Origin: Rhodospirillaceae bacterium | GTDB taxonomy: Bacteria > Pseudomonadota > Alphaproteobacteria > GCA-2731375 | Assembly (NCBI GenBank): GCA_018701215.1 | Contig: JABIWH010000039.1 | Location: 186,001 to 250,000, forward strand | Length of the DNA stretch: 64,000 nucleotides | Direction: 5' to 3' | Part shown: piece by piece, positions 8,918-17,307 of the stretch | Layout of the letters: each line of letters begins with the position of its first letter | Numbering within the stretch: position 1 is the stretch's first letter | Program-made: the position numbers and the translations under genes | Notes under the pieces: generated by a model | The model's database searches: none | Seen by the model: only the letters and a program-made list of their open reading frames with translations | What the model was told of the DNA's origin: nothing

Positions 8918-10384
8918 TTATTGGTTGACCAGAAGTCTGGCCAGCTCCAGCGCCGGGCCGGGAAACAGGAACAACAGAATGGTGCCCGCGCCCGTGGTCA
9001 CCAGGGCCAGGACGATGGGCAGGGGCGCTTCGCCATGTACATGCGCGTGGCTATCGGTAATTTCCGGTTTTAGGAACGCGGCGTAAATGATGGGCAGGAA
9101 ATAGGCCGCATTCAATAGTGTGGAGCCGATAATCACCGCCACCGCGAACCATTGTTCAACCTCCAAAGCGCCTAGCAGCATGTACCACTTTGATAGGAAG
9201 CCGGCGGCGGGCGGCAGGCCGATCATGGACAAGGCGCCAATGGCGAAGGCGCCCATGGTCCAGGGCATGCGTTTGCCGATGCCGTCCAGTTCCGAAACCT
9301 TGGTCTTGTGGGCGGCTGTGTAAATGGCGCCCGCCGCCATGAACAAGGTGATCTTACCGAACGCATGCACCGCTATATGCAGGGCTGCGCCCATGGTCGA
9401 GATCGGCGACAGGATCAAAGCGGCCAGGATGACATAACTCAGCTGGCTTACCGTGGAATAGGCCAACCGGCGTTTCAGGTTGTCTTGTCGCAGGGCGATG
9501 ATGGAGGCAGTCAAAATGGTAAAGCCAGCCAGATACAGCGCGACGTCCGCCATCGCCAGTTCACGCAGATAATCCATGCCAAAGATGTAAACGGAAACCT
9601 TGACCACGGTGAAGACGCCGGCCTTGACCACGGCGACCGCATGCAACAGGGCGCTGACCGGGGTCGGCGCCACCATGGCCGCCGGTAGCCAGCGGTGCAT
9701 GGGCATCAATGCCGCCTTGCCGATACCATAGAGGAACAGCAGCAACAAGATGCCGCCGATGACCGGTTCCACCTTGCCGGCCATGATGCCGCCCGGTGTG
9801 AAGGTGACGCTGCCCGTCAGCACCCAGGTGGCGATGATCGCGGGCAATAACAGCACCACGGAACTGCCCAGCAGAATGCCCAGATAAGTACGGCCCGCCG
9901 CCCGCGCCTCGTCATTCTTGTGATGGGTCACCAACGGATAGGTCGACAGCGTCAGGGCTTCATAACAGATGAACAGAGTGAACAGGTTCTCGGCAAACGC
10001 CAGCGCCACGGTGGCCGCGATAGCGATGGCGAAGCAGACATAGAACCGCGTCTGGCGCGGTTCATTGTTGCCGCGCATGTAGCCGATGGAAAAGACCGAG
10101 CTGACAATCCACAAAAACGATGCGACGCAGGCGAAGATCATGCCCAACGGCTCCACCGCGAAGGCAATATTCAGGCCGGGAATGGGCGCGGCGAGATCCA
10201 GGCGTACGGGCAGTCCGGCCAGGACCAGGGGCAGGATCGCCAGCACCACCAACAACAACGCCACGGCGGTGATCAAGGTAATCGTCTCACGCTGGTTCGG
10301 CGATTTACCCACGAACCAGATCGACAGCGCCGCGAACAGCGGCAGGCCGATGGCCAGCATGATCAAACTGCCCCCCGTCACCAT
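8918..10384 (-). CDS. Mrp-type antiporter, second MrpD/NuoM-like subunit
   Basis: A 488-residue NuoL/M/N-family membrane protein with about 14 helices. The key transmembrane Glu (E142, YEALTLSTYP) and Lys (K223, GKAALMPMHRWLPAAMVAPTPVSALLHA) are both present, so this copy has the residues needed for proton translocation. The protein has the HAxxxxxAG(V/I) signature of the second half-channel. It overlaps the previous D subunit by 7 bp. It is likely to work with the other two D-type subunits in the same membrane complex. Confidence 0.88.
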   Translation of the reverse strand: MVTGGSLIMLAIGLPLFAALSIWFVGKSPNQRETITLITAVALLLVVLAILPLVLAGLPVRLDLAAPIPGLNIAFAVEPLGMIFACVASFLWIVSSVFSIGYMRGNNEPRQTRFYVCFAIAIAATVALAFAENLFTLFICYEALTLSTYPLVTHHKNDEARAAGRTYLGILLGSSVVLLLPAIIATWVLTGSVTFTPGGIMAGKVEPVIGGILLLLFLYGIGKAALMPMHRWLPAAMVAPTPVSALLHAVAVVKAGVFTVVKVSVYIFGMDYLRELAMADVALYLAGFTILTASIIALRQDNLKRRLAYSTVSQLSYVILAALILSPISTMGAALHIAVHAFGKITLFMAAGAIYTAAHKTKVSELDGIGKRMPWTMGAFAIGALSMIGLPPAAGFLSKWYMLLGALEVEQWFAVAVIIGSTLLNAAYFLPIIYAAFLKPEITDSHAHVHGEAPLPIVLALVTTGAGTILLFLFPGPALELARLLVNQ

Positions 10385-11868
10385 ATCTGTCCCCGCATGA
10401 GCAATTCGGCGGCGTGTTCCGCCATGGCCACGGGCACGCGGGTATCAATGCCGAAATAGATGTTTGCCCCGGCCAACAACAGGGTCGGCAACAGCATGGA
10501 CAACGGCGCCTCGGTCACGGCCGCGTTGTTGGGGCTGGGTTCCTTGAAATACAGCGCCTCCACCAGGCGCCAAACATAGACCAGGGCCAGCATGGAACTA
10601 AGCGCGATCAGAATGACCAGCCACCACAGGTTTGATTGCAAGGCCGCCTGCACCAGATACCATTTCGAGATAAAACCGGCGGTCAGGGGCACGCCCAGCA
10701 GGCTCAAGCCGCCGGCGACGATGGCGGTCATGGTCCAGGGCATCTGCCGGCCCAGCCCCGCCATGGCGTCGATCCGGGTGGAGGAGATGCGGTAAAAGAT
10801 GCAGCCCATGGCACAGAACAGCGCCGCCTTCATCAGGCCGTGATTGAAGATGTGGATCAGGGCGGCGGTCACGCCGGCGGAGGAAGCCAGCGAAATCGCC
10901 AGGGTGATGTAGCCGATCTGCGCCACCGAGGAATAGGCCAGCATGCGTTTGATATCGCGCTGAAAGATCGCGCTGAACGAACCGGCGAACATCGCCAGCA
11001 CAGCCGGCACCAACAAAACCCAATGCAGGGGCAGGTTCCCGAAGGCGTACTTGGCGCCAAAAATGGTAAAGGTAAAACGCAGCAGCACATACAGCGATAC
11101 CTTGGTCGCGGTTGCCGCCATGAAGGCTGAAACGCCCGACGGGGCATAGGCATAGGCATTGGGCAGCCACAGATGCATGGGAAACAGCGCCGCTTTCAAG
11201 GCCAGGCCAACAGTGATAAAGGCGAATGCCGCCAGCACCGGGCGGCTGTCCTGAATGCCGGGTATGCGGGTTTGTAAATCCGCCATGTTCAAGGTGCCGG
11301 TCATCATATACAGCAGCCCGACGCCGATCAGGAAGAAGGTCGCGCCAATAGTCCCCATGACCAGATATTGAAAGGCCGCCGTCAGCGCCTTGCGCTGCCC
11401 GCCCATGGCGATCAAGGCATAGCTGGAGAGTGACGAAATCTCCAGAAAGACAAAGACGTTGAAGGCATCGCCGGTGATTGCGATGCCCAGCAACCCGGTC
11501 AGGCACAAGATGTACATGCAATAGTACAAATGGCCGCGTCCGGGCCGGATTTCCTTGGCCACGCTGGCCGGGCTGTAGATCAGCACCATGGTGGCGATGG
11601 ACGAGACCAGCAGCAGGATAAAGGCATTGGCGGTATCGACCACATATTCGATACCCCATGGCGGGGCCCAGCCGCCCATCTGATAGCTGATGACGCCATT
11701 GTGGTAGGTCAAATAGGCCAGGGCCATGGCTGTCGCCGTGGCGGCGGATGATGCCGCCAGGGCAATGATCCAGGCCAGCCCCGTGCGGCCCGCCAACAAG
11801 CACAAAGGTGCCGCGAACAATGGGATGACGACCTGCAAGGCCGGTAGATGCGGGATTAAGTTACTCAC
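10378..11868 (-). CDS. mrpD: Mrp-type antiporter, first MrpD-like subunit
   Basis: A 496-residue NuoL/M/N-family polytopic protein. The functional Glu (E143, FLEISSLSSYALI) and Lys (K225, LKAALFPMHLWLPNAYAYAPSGVSAFMA) are present. This copy directly follows MrpC, which is the normal position of MrpD in Mrp operons, and it overlaps MrpC by 4 bp (ATGA-type coupling). It is the best candidate for true MrpD. The complex normally expels Na+ in exchange for protons and supports alkaline and salt tolerance. Confidence 0.9.
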   Translation of the reverse strand: MSNLIPHLPALQVVIPLFAAPLCLLAGRTGLAWIIALAASSAATATAMALAYLTYHNGVISYQMGGWAPPWGIEYVVDTANAFILLLVSSIATMVLIYSPASVAKEIRPGRGHLYYCMYILCLTGLLGIAITGDAFNVFVFLEISSLSSYALIAMGGQRKALTAAFQYLVMGTIGATFFLIGVGLLYMMTGTLNMADLQTRIPGIQDSRPVLAAFAFITVGLALKAALFPMHLWLPNAYAYAPSGVSAFMAATATKVSLYVLLRFTFTIFGAKYAFGNLPLHWVLLVPAVLAMFAGSFSAIFQRDIKRMLAYSSVAQIGYITLAISLASSAGVTAALIHIFNHGLMKAALFCAMGCIFYRISSTRIDAMAGLGRQMPWTMTAIVAGGLSLLGVPLTAGFISKWYLVQAALQSNLWWLVILIALSSMLALVYVWRLVEALYFKEPSPNNAAVTEAPLSMLLPTLLLAGANIYFGIDTRVPVAMAEHAAELLMRGQIW

Positions 11869-12224
11869 ATCTCACCATCCAGCAAATTCAGCTCGTCTTC
11901 CTCGATCGTGCCGTAACTTTCCTTGATCCGCACCACCAGGGCCAGGCCCAGGGCGGTGGTGGCGACGCCGACCACGATGGCGGTCAGGATCAGCACATGG
12001 GGGATCGGGTTGGAATAAACCGTAAATCTGTCGTCCAGGATCGGCGCCGTGCCGCCCGCGACCTTGCCCATGGTGATGTACAGCAGGAACACCGAGGTCT
12101 GGAAGATATTCAGGCCCACCAGTTTCTTGACCAGATTGCCGCGCGCCACCACCGTGTACAGGCCGATCATCATCAACAGGATGGCGATCCAGTAATTGTA
12201 ATGATCCAGAATGACTTGCAGCAT
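11865..12224 (-). CDS. mrpC: Mrp antiporter subunit C (NuoK-like)
   Basis: A 119-residue protein with three hydrophobic helices, of the MnhC/NuoK family (motif ARGNLVKKLVGLNIFQTSVFLLYI). The PHVLILTAIVVGVATTALGLALVVRI segment is the typical C-terminal helix pair. It lies exactly after MrpB (adjacent coordinates) and overlaps MrpD by 4 bp. It forms part of the membrane arm of the antiporter. Confidence 0.92.
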   Translation of the reverse strand: MLQVILDHYNYWIAILLMMIGLYTVVARGNLVKKLVGLNIFQTSVFLLYITMGKVAGGTAPILDDRFTVYSNPIPHVLILTAIVVGVATTALGLALVVRIKESYGTIEEDELNLLDGEM

Positions 12225-12641
12225 CTAACGATCCCGTCCCGCGAAAAGGAAAAAGATCGTGATCATCGCCGCCGCGACAGTGGTGCCGACACCGAATTCA
12301 ATAATCATGATGCCCAGATGCTGCCCCGCCACGGGATCCTTGCTCAGGGCGCCGTAGTCAAGGAAGTTGGCGCCCTTGAACAGTCCCATATAGCCAGTGC
12401 CGGCATAGATCAGCACGCCGGCGGCGACCAGCTTGGTAACCACAGCGGGCGGCGCCACCTTGCGGGCGTTCTCCAGACCGAAAATCAGGCCGTACAGAAT
12501 AAATGCTGAAGCCATGATCACGCCGGCCTGAAAGCCGCCGCCCGGCCCGAAATCGCCGTGGAACTGCACATACAAGGCGAACAGCATGATGAACGGGATC
12601 AACAGCTTGGAGATAATGCGCAGGACGCGGTGATGCCTCAT
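12225..12641 (-). CDS. mrpB: Mrp antiporter subunit B
   Basis: A 138-residue protein of the MnhB family with four helices. The motif FHGDFGPGGGFQAGVIMASAF is the conserved MnhB signature. It overlaps the DUF4040 gene by 4 bp and is immediately followed by MrpC, giving the normal B-C order. It is a membrane subunit of the antiporter complex. Confidence 0.92.
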   Translation of the reverse strand: MRHHRVLRIISKLLIPFIMLFALYVQFHGDFGPGGGFQAGVIMASAFILYGLIFGLENARKVAPPAVVTKLVAAGVLIYAGTGYMGLFKGANFLDYGALSKDPVAGQHLGIMIIEFGVGTTVAAAMITIFFLFAGRDR

Positions 12642-13243
12642 GCCGTATCCCCGTTGCCATCGGAATCAGCATCGTCAACCGCATCATCGGCCGGCTCGTT
12701 CTTGATGCCGGCATCATCGCCCTTGCGCCCGCCGATCAACAGCATCACCGCCACGGCGGCGGTGAAAATCACCGTTACCTCGCCCAAGGTGTCATAGCCG
12801 CGGTAGCTGGCCAGCACCGATGTGACCACGTTGGGCAGGCCGACTTCGGCGAAACTTTCGTTGAGATAACGGGGTGCGACGTGCAGGTTGACCGGCGCGT
12901 TGGCAGCGCCAAAGGCCGGCATATCGAAGGTGGCATAGATCAGGGCGGCGCCGGTCAGAACGACCACCGCCATGGGCAACCACATCGTGTGGCTGGGCGC
13001 GCGTTCGCGTTCGCCGGTCAGGGCCAAGACCGCGATCATCAGCACGGTGGAGATGCCGGCGCCCACCGCGGCCTCGGTAAAGGCCACGTCGACCGCATCC
13101 AGGGCGACGAACATGGAAGCCGCCAACAGGCTGTAGATACCCGACAGCATGACCACGGCAAACAGGCTGCGCAGGCGCAATATGGCCAGCGCCGTGGCGC
13201 CCATGAAGGTCAGCAGGGCGATATCGATCAGGGTAATGATCAT
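12638..13243 (-). CDS. DUF4040/MbhD-MbhE-type subunit (C-terminal part of MrpA)
   Basis: A 201-residue membrane protein. Residues 1-80 match the MbhD/DUF4040 unit (LRSLFAVVMLSGIYSLLAASMFVALDAVDVAFTEAAVGAG, cut here into two overlapping statements of helices), and residues 125-175 match the MbhE unit (YRGYDTLGEVTVIFTAAVAVMLL). In standard Mrp operons these units are fused to the C-terminus of the large subunit A; here they stand alone, as in MBH-type hydrogenases. The acidic tail (DDAVDDADSD) is soluble. Overlaps of 4 bp link it to MrpG and MrpB. This is the only trace of MrpA in the operon. Confidence 0.85.
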   Translation of the reverse strand: MIITLIDIALLTFMGATALAILRLRSLFAVVMLSGIYSLLAASMFVALDAVDVAFTEAAVGAGISTVLMIAVLALTGERERAPSHTMWLPMAVVVLTGAALIYATFDMPAFGAANAPVNLHVAPRYLNESFAEVGLPNVVTSVLASYRGYDTLGEVTVIFTAAVAVMLLIGGRKGDDAGIKNEPADDAVDDADSDGNGDTA

Positions 13244-13602
13244 GCGGCCCCGTCCTTATTGCCGCCGTCATTTTCGTCAGCCAGTTTCTTGGCCTCTTCC
13301 GGCGCCTGCCAGGGCCGCAGGCCCGCCGCCAAGGCAGCGCGCGCGGTGGCGTGGCCCGAGGTTGGGGAGGTGAACATCAAAAACACCGCGATCATGAGCA
13401 ATTTTATGCCCACCATGAAGGCCTCCGACTGCAACAGCAGGCCCAGCAGGATCAGACCCGCGCCCATGGTGTCGGTCAGGCCGGCGGGATGCAGGCGGCT
13501 GTAAAAATCCGGCAGGCGCCACATTCCGAAGGCGCCGATGATGACAAAGGCCGAGCCGCCGATCAGCAAAAACCAACTCAAAATATCCAAAATTACGGCC
13601 AT
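13240..13602 (-). CDS. mrpG: Mrp antiporter subunit G
   Basis: A 120-residue MnhG/PhaG-family protein with three helices. The conserved segment FGMWRLPDFYSRLHPAGLTDTMGAGLIL includes the R-L-P-D-x-x-x-R-x-H-x-A region. The C-terminal tail is charged and cytoplasmic. It lies 2 bp from MrpF and overlaps the DUF4040 gene by 4 bp. Confidence 0.92.
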   Translation of the reverse strand: MAVILDILSWFLLIGGSAFVIIGAFGMWRLPDFYSRLHPAGLTDTMGAGLILLGLLLQSEAFMVGIKLLMIAVFLMFTSPTSGHATARAALAAGLRPWQAPEEAKKLADENDGGNKDGAA

Positions 13603-13604
13603 GA

Positions 13605-13898
13605 TCAGCGATCCCCGCCATCGCCGGCCCCAGCTTCGCCGGAATGCGCCACGTCGCCATACTTGACGTATTTAAGAACCGCCACCACACCAATGAAATT
13701 GATCAGGGCGTAAACGATGGCGATATCGAGAAAATCCGGCCTGCCGGTAAGAAAGCCCAATACCGCGATCAGCAAGACCGTCTTGGTGCCCACTGAATTC
13801 ACCGCCAGAATACGATCGAACACCGTCGGGCCCATGAAGGCGCGGGCCAGGGCTATTCCCAGGGCGATTAGCACGGCGAAGGCGGTGACCGCGAACAT
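13605..13898 (-). CDS. mrpF: Mrp antiporter subunit F
   Basis: A 97-residue MnhF-family protein with three helices and the conserved RAFMGPTVFDRILAVNSVGT motif. Its start codon overlaps the final base of MrpE. It is a small membrane subunit needed for antiporter function. Confidence 0.92.
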   Translation of the reverse strand: MFAVTAFAVLIALGIALARAFMGPTVFDRILAVNSVGTKTVLLIAVLGFLTGRPDFLDIAIVYALINFIGVVAVLKYVKYGDVAHSGEAGAGDGGDR

Positions 13899-14437
13899 CA
13901 GTTCAACCCCTCCACCTTTGTCACCCGTTTATCCATCTCGCCTTCCAAAACGCCGTCGGCCGCACCTTCGTGAAGGGCATGGACCAGGATTACGCCTGGG
14001 TCCAGGTCCACCGATACCGTACCCGGCGTCAGGGTAATGGAATTGGCATAAATCGTCTGGCCCAGATCGGTTTTCTGGCTGACCGGCGCATTGAACAGAC
14101 TAGGCGAAATGGGCAGGGAAGGGTCGATGACCCGCTTCGCCACATCCAAATTCGCTTTAACGATCTCCCACAACAGCCATGGCAGATAGCGCAGGACGGC
14201 CCAGGTGATATGCAACGGCACGCCTTCGTGGTCGATCAGGTCCATGCGCATGGCAATCCAAACGCAGAACAGGATGGAGACGGCGCCGAGGCTCAACAGC
14301 AGAATTTGAAAATAGCCTGACAACAACAGCCAGCATAGCGCCAGGGCAAGGCATAGCCCCACGCCATGGATCACCGGGCGGTAGCCTGATCCGCCTCCAC
14401 CTTCGCCTGCGCCGCCGTCGTTACCTAACTCTGCCAC
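13898..14437 (-). CDS. mrpE: Mrp antiporter subunit E
   Basis: A 179-residue MnhE-family protein and the first gene of the operon. After a glycine-rich N-terminus, helices lie at about 25-65; the conserved region LPISPSLFNAPVSQKTDLGQ (residue about 108-127) and TLTPGTVSVDLD are typical. The 277-bp gap to the cold-shock gene should hold its promoter, but I cannot assign one. The glycine-rich GGAGEGGGGSG start is unusual and the true start may lie a little later. Confidence 0.9.
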   Translation of the reverse strand: MAELGNDGGAGEGGGGSGYRPVIHGVGLCLALALCWLLLSGYFQILLLSLGAVSILFCVWIAMRMDLIDHEGVPLHITWAVLRYLPWLLWEIVKANLDVAKRVIDPSLPISPSLFNAPVSQKTDLGQTIYANSITLTPGTVSVDLDPGVILVHALHEGAADGVLEGEMDKRVTKVEGLN

Positions 14438-14690
14438 CGTGATCCTGTTCCGAACCAGATTCGAAGTTTCGAGAGGTTAGTATGCCCCACCCCCACAAGG
14501 CCAGCGGAAAGCGCGTTTTCGTGGTCTTAAGATTGGAATTATGGCGAAAATCATGTCGATTTACCGTCTATTTCTGAAAAAATTTTATGTTTGCAAATGA
14601 TAAGGACTTGTTTGTTGTGCAGGTCGAAATATGTTAAGGTTAGGTTAACTCGTAATTGCAAAGTGAGTAGTCGGCTTGTTATGGGGCGAG

Positions 14691-14712
14691 TGCTCGCAAG
14701 GGGAAGCGAGTA
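14691..14712 (+). promoter_or_regulatory. Hairpin with the ribosome-binding site in its loop
   Basis: TGCTCGC pairs with GCGAGTA (7 bp, one G-U) around the loop AAGGGGAA, which is the Shine-Dalgarno of the cold-shock gene starting at 14715. A second GCGAG at 14686-14690 could compete for CTCGC. This arrangement could modulate translation with temperature, which is inference. Confidence 0.35.
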
Positions 14713-14714
14713 AA

Positions 14715-15386
14715 ATGGCTTTAAATGTAAAAAATTTAGACGTTGTAAAAGACGCTGAAAATGACGTTACCAATGTCGAAAATCTGAATGTAGAGCGTCA
14801 TGGCGGGGATCTGGCCACAGACGGTCCGGACGGTGAGCCGGTGAGTGATGCAGTCAGCGATCCGACGAGCGATCCGGTCGATGTGGCGGGCGAAGTCAAG
14901 AACGGCACCGTGAAATGGTTCGATGCCGTCAAGGGCTATGGCTTTTTTGTCCCGGGCGATGATTCAGGCGATGTTCTAATTCATAAATCGATCCTCCGCG
15001 ATGCCGGAATAGAGATTATCTATGAAGGCACCGTCGTGGTCTGCGAGGTTGTCCGGCGCGACCGGGGACAGCAGGCAAGCCGCGTCATATCGGCGGATGA
15101 CAGCGGCGCCCTGGTGCCGCCGCCCCGGCCCGTACGCCCGGTGGGCGAGGAGCGCCCGGCCCTGGTTGAAGGCGAAGGCGATTTCATCGACGCCACCGTG
15201 AAATGGTTCAACCGCGTCAAGGGCTATGGCTTTGTCACCCGTGGCGAAGGCACCGACGATGTCTTTATCCATATCGAGACGTTACGCCGCTTTGGCTCTG
15301 ACGATCTGTTGCCGGGCCAGGCCTTGCAAATCCGCATCGGCAACGGCCCAAAAGGGCCGCTGGTGGCGGAGATCATCTTCGTCTAA
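14715..15386 (+). CDS. Two-domain cold-shock (CspA-family) protein
   Basis: A 223-residue RNA-binding protein. An acidic, low-complexity N-terminal region of about 60 residues (repeats of DVVKD, DVTN, SDAVSDPTSDPVDV) is followed by cold-shock domain 1 at about 62-127 and domain 2 at about 155-223. Each has RNP1 (KGYGFFVP, KGYGFVTR) and RNP2 (DVLIH, DVFIH). Tandem cold-shock domains joined by a flexible linker are typical of alphaproteobacteria and act as RNA chaperones in cold or stationary phase. The ATG at 14715 is preferred over TTG 14676 because of the AAGGGG ahead of it. The 5' region is long, as in cspA mRNAs. Confidence 0.9.
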   Translation: MALNVKNLDVVKDAENDVTNVENLNVERHGGDLATDGPDGEPVSDAVSDPTSDPVDVAGEVKNGTVKWFDAVKGYGFFVPGDDSGDVLIHKSILRDAGIEIIYEGTVVVCEVVRRDRGQQASRVISADDSGALVPPPRPVRPVGEERPALVEGEGDFIDATVKWFNRVKGYGFVTRGEGTDDVFIHIETLRRFGSDDLLPGQALQIRIGNGPKGPLVAEIIFV

Positions 15387-15483
15387 AGCGGCCTGCCGAC
15401 AGCAAGCATCTGCCATTGTCATTGTCGGGCTTGACCCTGCAATGCATGTCGCCTGCGAACGCGTCATCACGGGCGGGGCCAGT

Positions 15484-15511
15484 GGATGCCCGGATCAAGT
15501 CCGGGCATGAC
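15484..15511. repeat. Dispersed palindromic repeat (copy 1)
   Basis: The stem ATGCCCGGA with TCCGGGCAT and loop TCAAG (15486-15508) sits between the convergent cold-shock and thiY genes. The 28 bases 15484-15511 match 57283-57310 at all but one position. A degenerate relative lies just upstream, around 15417-15443. Short palindromes of this kind are widely dispersed in alphaproteobacterial chromosomes. Confidence 0.7.
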
Positions 15512-15552
15512 ACCAGAGCCGATGGCGAGATTACTGTCGTTTGGGGCTATCC

Positions 15553-16491
15553 CTACTGCAACTCGACGGCATAGTTGTCGATGCCGAGGACGCTTTTGAT
15601 CAAACCCTGATCCTTCAGGAATTGCGCCATGCGCCGATAGCGACCCTGGTCCAGGGCGGCGGGACGCAGGGCAAAGCGCGGCAGGGTGTCGCGAAAGGCG
15701 CGCTTGTTCAATTCGTTGTTCAGATCCTTGTGACTTTTGATGAACAAGGCCCAGCCTTCTTTCGGGTGATTGACCAGAAATTGCGCCGCGGCCTCAAGGG
15801 CATCGACGAATCGTTTCAGGCGGCGATCGCCCAGGCGCTCGGCATGGGCCACGACGATCAGTTCGTCATAGGCGGGCACGCCTTCTTCCTCGACGTAAAA
15901 GGCGCGCCCGGGGTGCTTGACGATATCCATCTGGTTCAGCTCAAAATTACGGTAGGCGCCGATCACCGCGTCCACCTGACCCGAGATCAGCGAGGGCGAG
16001 AGCGAGAAATTGACGTTTATCAGGGTCACATCGGACAGTTTCAGGCCCGCCTTTTTCAACATCGCGCCCAGGATGGCATCTTCGAAGCCGCCGACCGAAA
16101 AACCGATCTTTTTGCCCTTCAGATCAGCAATGGACTTAATCGGGCCGTCTTTCAGGACAACCAAGCTGCTCAGGGGTGTCGAAACCAAGGTGGCAATGCG
16201 GCGCAGCGGCAGGCCCTGGTCGACATGGCGATGCAGTTGCGGCTGGTAGGATATGGCCAGATCAGCCTTTTTGGCGGCGACCAGCTTGGGCGGATCGTTT
16301 GGATTGGCGGGGGCGATCATTTCCACCTCCAAATTCCTCTGAGCGAAAAAGCCCTTTTCCTGGGCGATTATCAGGGTGGCGTGATCGGGATTGACGAACC
16401 AATCCAGCAATACGGTCAATTTGTCTGCGGCCTGCGCGGGCAGGGCGCTCAGGCAATAGCTTAGCGCCAGCAGGGCGGTGATTTTTCGCAT
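15553..16491 (-). CDS. thiY: Thiamin-precursor ABC transporter, substrate-binding protein
   Basis: A 312-residue periplasmic binding protein of the NMT1/THI5-like (ThiY) family. The signal peptide is MRKITALLALSYCLSALPAQA. The mature N-terminus KLTVLLDWFVNPDHATLIIA is the classical ThiY opening that contacts the pyrimidine ligand. It is expected to bind N-formyl-4-amino-5-aminomethyl-2-methylpyrimidine or the related HMP and deliver it to ThiX. The ATG at 16491 is preferred to the longer frame from 16563 because it gives a proper signal peptide. It is the last gene of the riboswitch-controlled operon. Confidence 0.88.
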   Translation of the reverse strand: MRKITALLALSYCLSALPAQAADKLTVLLDWFVNPDHATLIIAQEKGFFAQRNLEVEMIAPANPNDPPKLVAAKKADLAISYQPQLHRHVDQGLPLRRIATLVSTPLSSLVVLKDGPIKSIADLKGKKIGFSVGGFEDAILGAMLKKAGLKLSDVTLINVNFSLSPSLISGQVDAVIGAYRNFELNQMDIVKHPGRAFYVEEEGVPAYDELIVVAHAERLGDRRLKRFVDALEAAAQFLVNHPKEGWALFIKSHKDLNNELNKRAFRDTLPRFALRPAALDQGRYRRMAQFLKDQGLIKSVLGIDNYAVELQ

Positions 16492-16504
16492 GATCTTTGG
16501 TCTC

Positions 16505-17290
16505 CTAGTCATGAGCGAGAGAATCCGGTTGCCACGGCAGCAAGCGCCGCAATAACCAATCAAGGGTGAAATAAATCGTCACCGCCATTGCCGCGAGGAC
16601 GAACAGGGCGGCGAACAGCAGATCGATCTGCATGCGCCCGTTGGCGTGCAGCATCAGGTATCCCAAACCGGCGGAGGAGCCGACCCATTCGCCCACCACC
16701 GCACCAATTGGCGCCACCGAGGCGGCGACCCGCAGGCCGGAGGCAAGCGCGGGCAGGGCGGCGGGAATGCGGATATGGCGCAATAGAGCCCAGCGTTGTG
16801 AAGCCGTGGTGCCATTCGGGGTGGACCGGGCGGTCATGGTTTGGGCCAGATCCAGCCAACCCGGTTCGGTCCGGCGCAGGCCGTCAAGGAAAGCGGCGGT
16901 GACGGGAAAAAAGATGATCAGGCTGGCCATCATCACTTTCGAGGCCAGGCCATAGCCCAGCCACAGCACCAGCACCGGCGCCAGGGCAAAAACCGGGATC
17001 GCCTGCGTGACCACCAGCAGAGGCAGCAGCCAACGCCGGACATTGGGATACCAACTAAGGCTGACGGCGCTGAGCACGCCGAATACGCTGCCAAACAACA
17101 GGCCGAGGATGATTTCCAATAATGTGGTCACCGCATGCTTGCCGATCAGCTCCAAATGCCCGGCCAAGCTGGCCAGGACAAGCCAAGGTCCGGGCAGGAT
17201 GAATGGTTCAACATCCGTCAGCCAAACCAGCCCCTGCCAACCCGCCAGTAGGATGGCAAGGGAGATAAGGGCGCGCCGGGCGATATCCAT
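16505..17290 (-). CDS. thiX: Thiamin-precursor ABC transporter, permease
   Basis: A 261-residue ABC permease with about six helices. The cytoplasmic loop that docks on the ATPase, including PIGAVVGEWVGSSAGLGYLM, is near residue 200. The ATG at 17290 has GGGAG 6 bases upstream; an alternative GTG at 17311 would overlap the thiZ stop as GTGA. It moves the pyrimidine precursor across the inner membrane with ThiY and ThiZ. The substrate follows from the riboswitch and from ThiY. Confidence 0.88.
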   Translation of the reverse strand: MDIARRALISLAILLAGWQGLVWLTDVEPFILPGPWLVLASLAGHLELIGKHAVTTLLEIILGLLFGSVFGVLSAVSLSWYPNVRRWLLPLLVVTQAIPVFALAPVLVLWLGYGLASKVMMASLIIFFPVTAAFLDGLRRTEPGWLDLAQTMTARSTPNGTTASQRWALLRHIRIPAALPALASGLRVAASVAPIGAVVGEWVGSSAGLGYLMLHANGRMQIDLLFAALFVLAAMAVTIYFTLDWLLRRLLPWQPDSLAHD

Positions 17291-17307
17291 GATCCGCTCC
17301 CTGGCTC

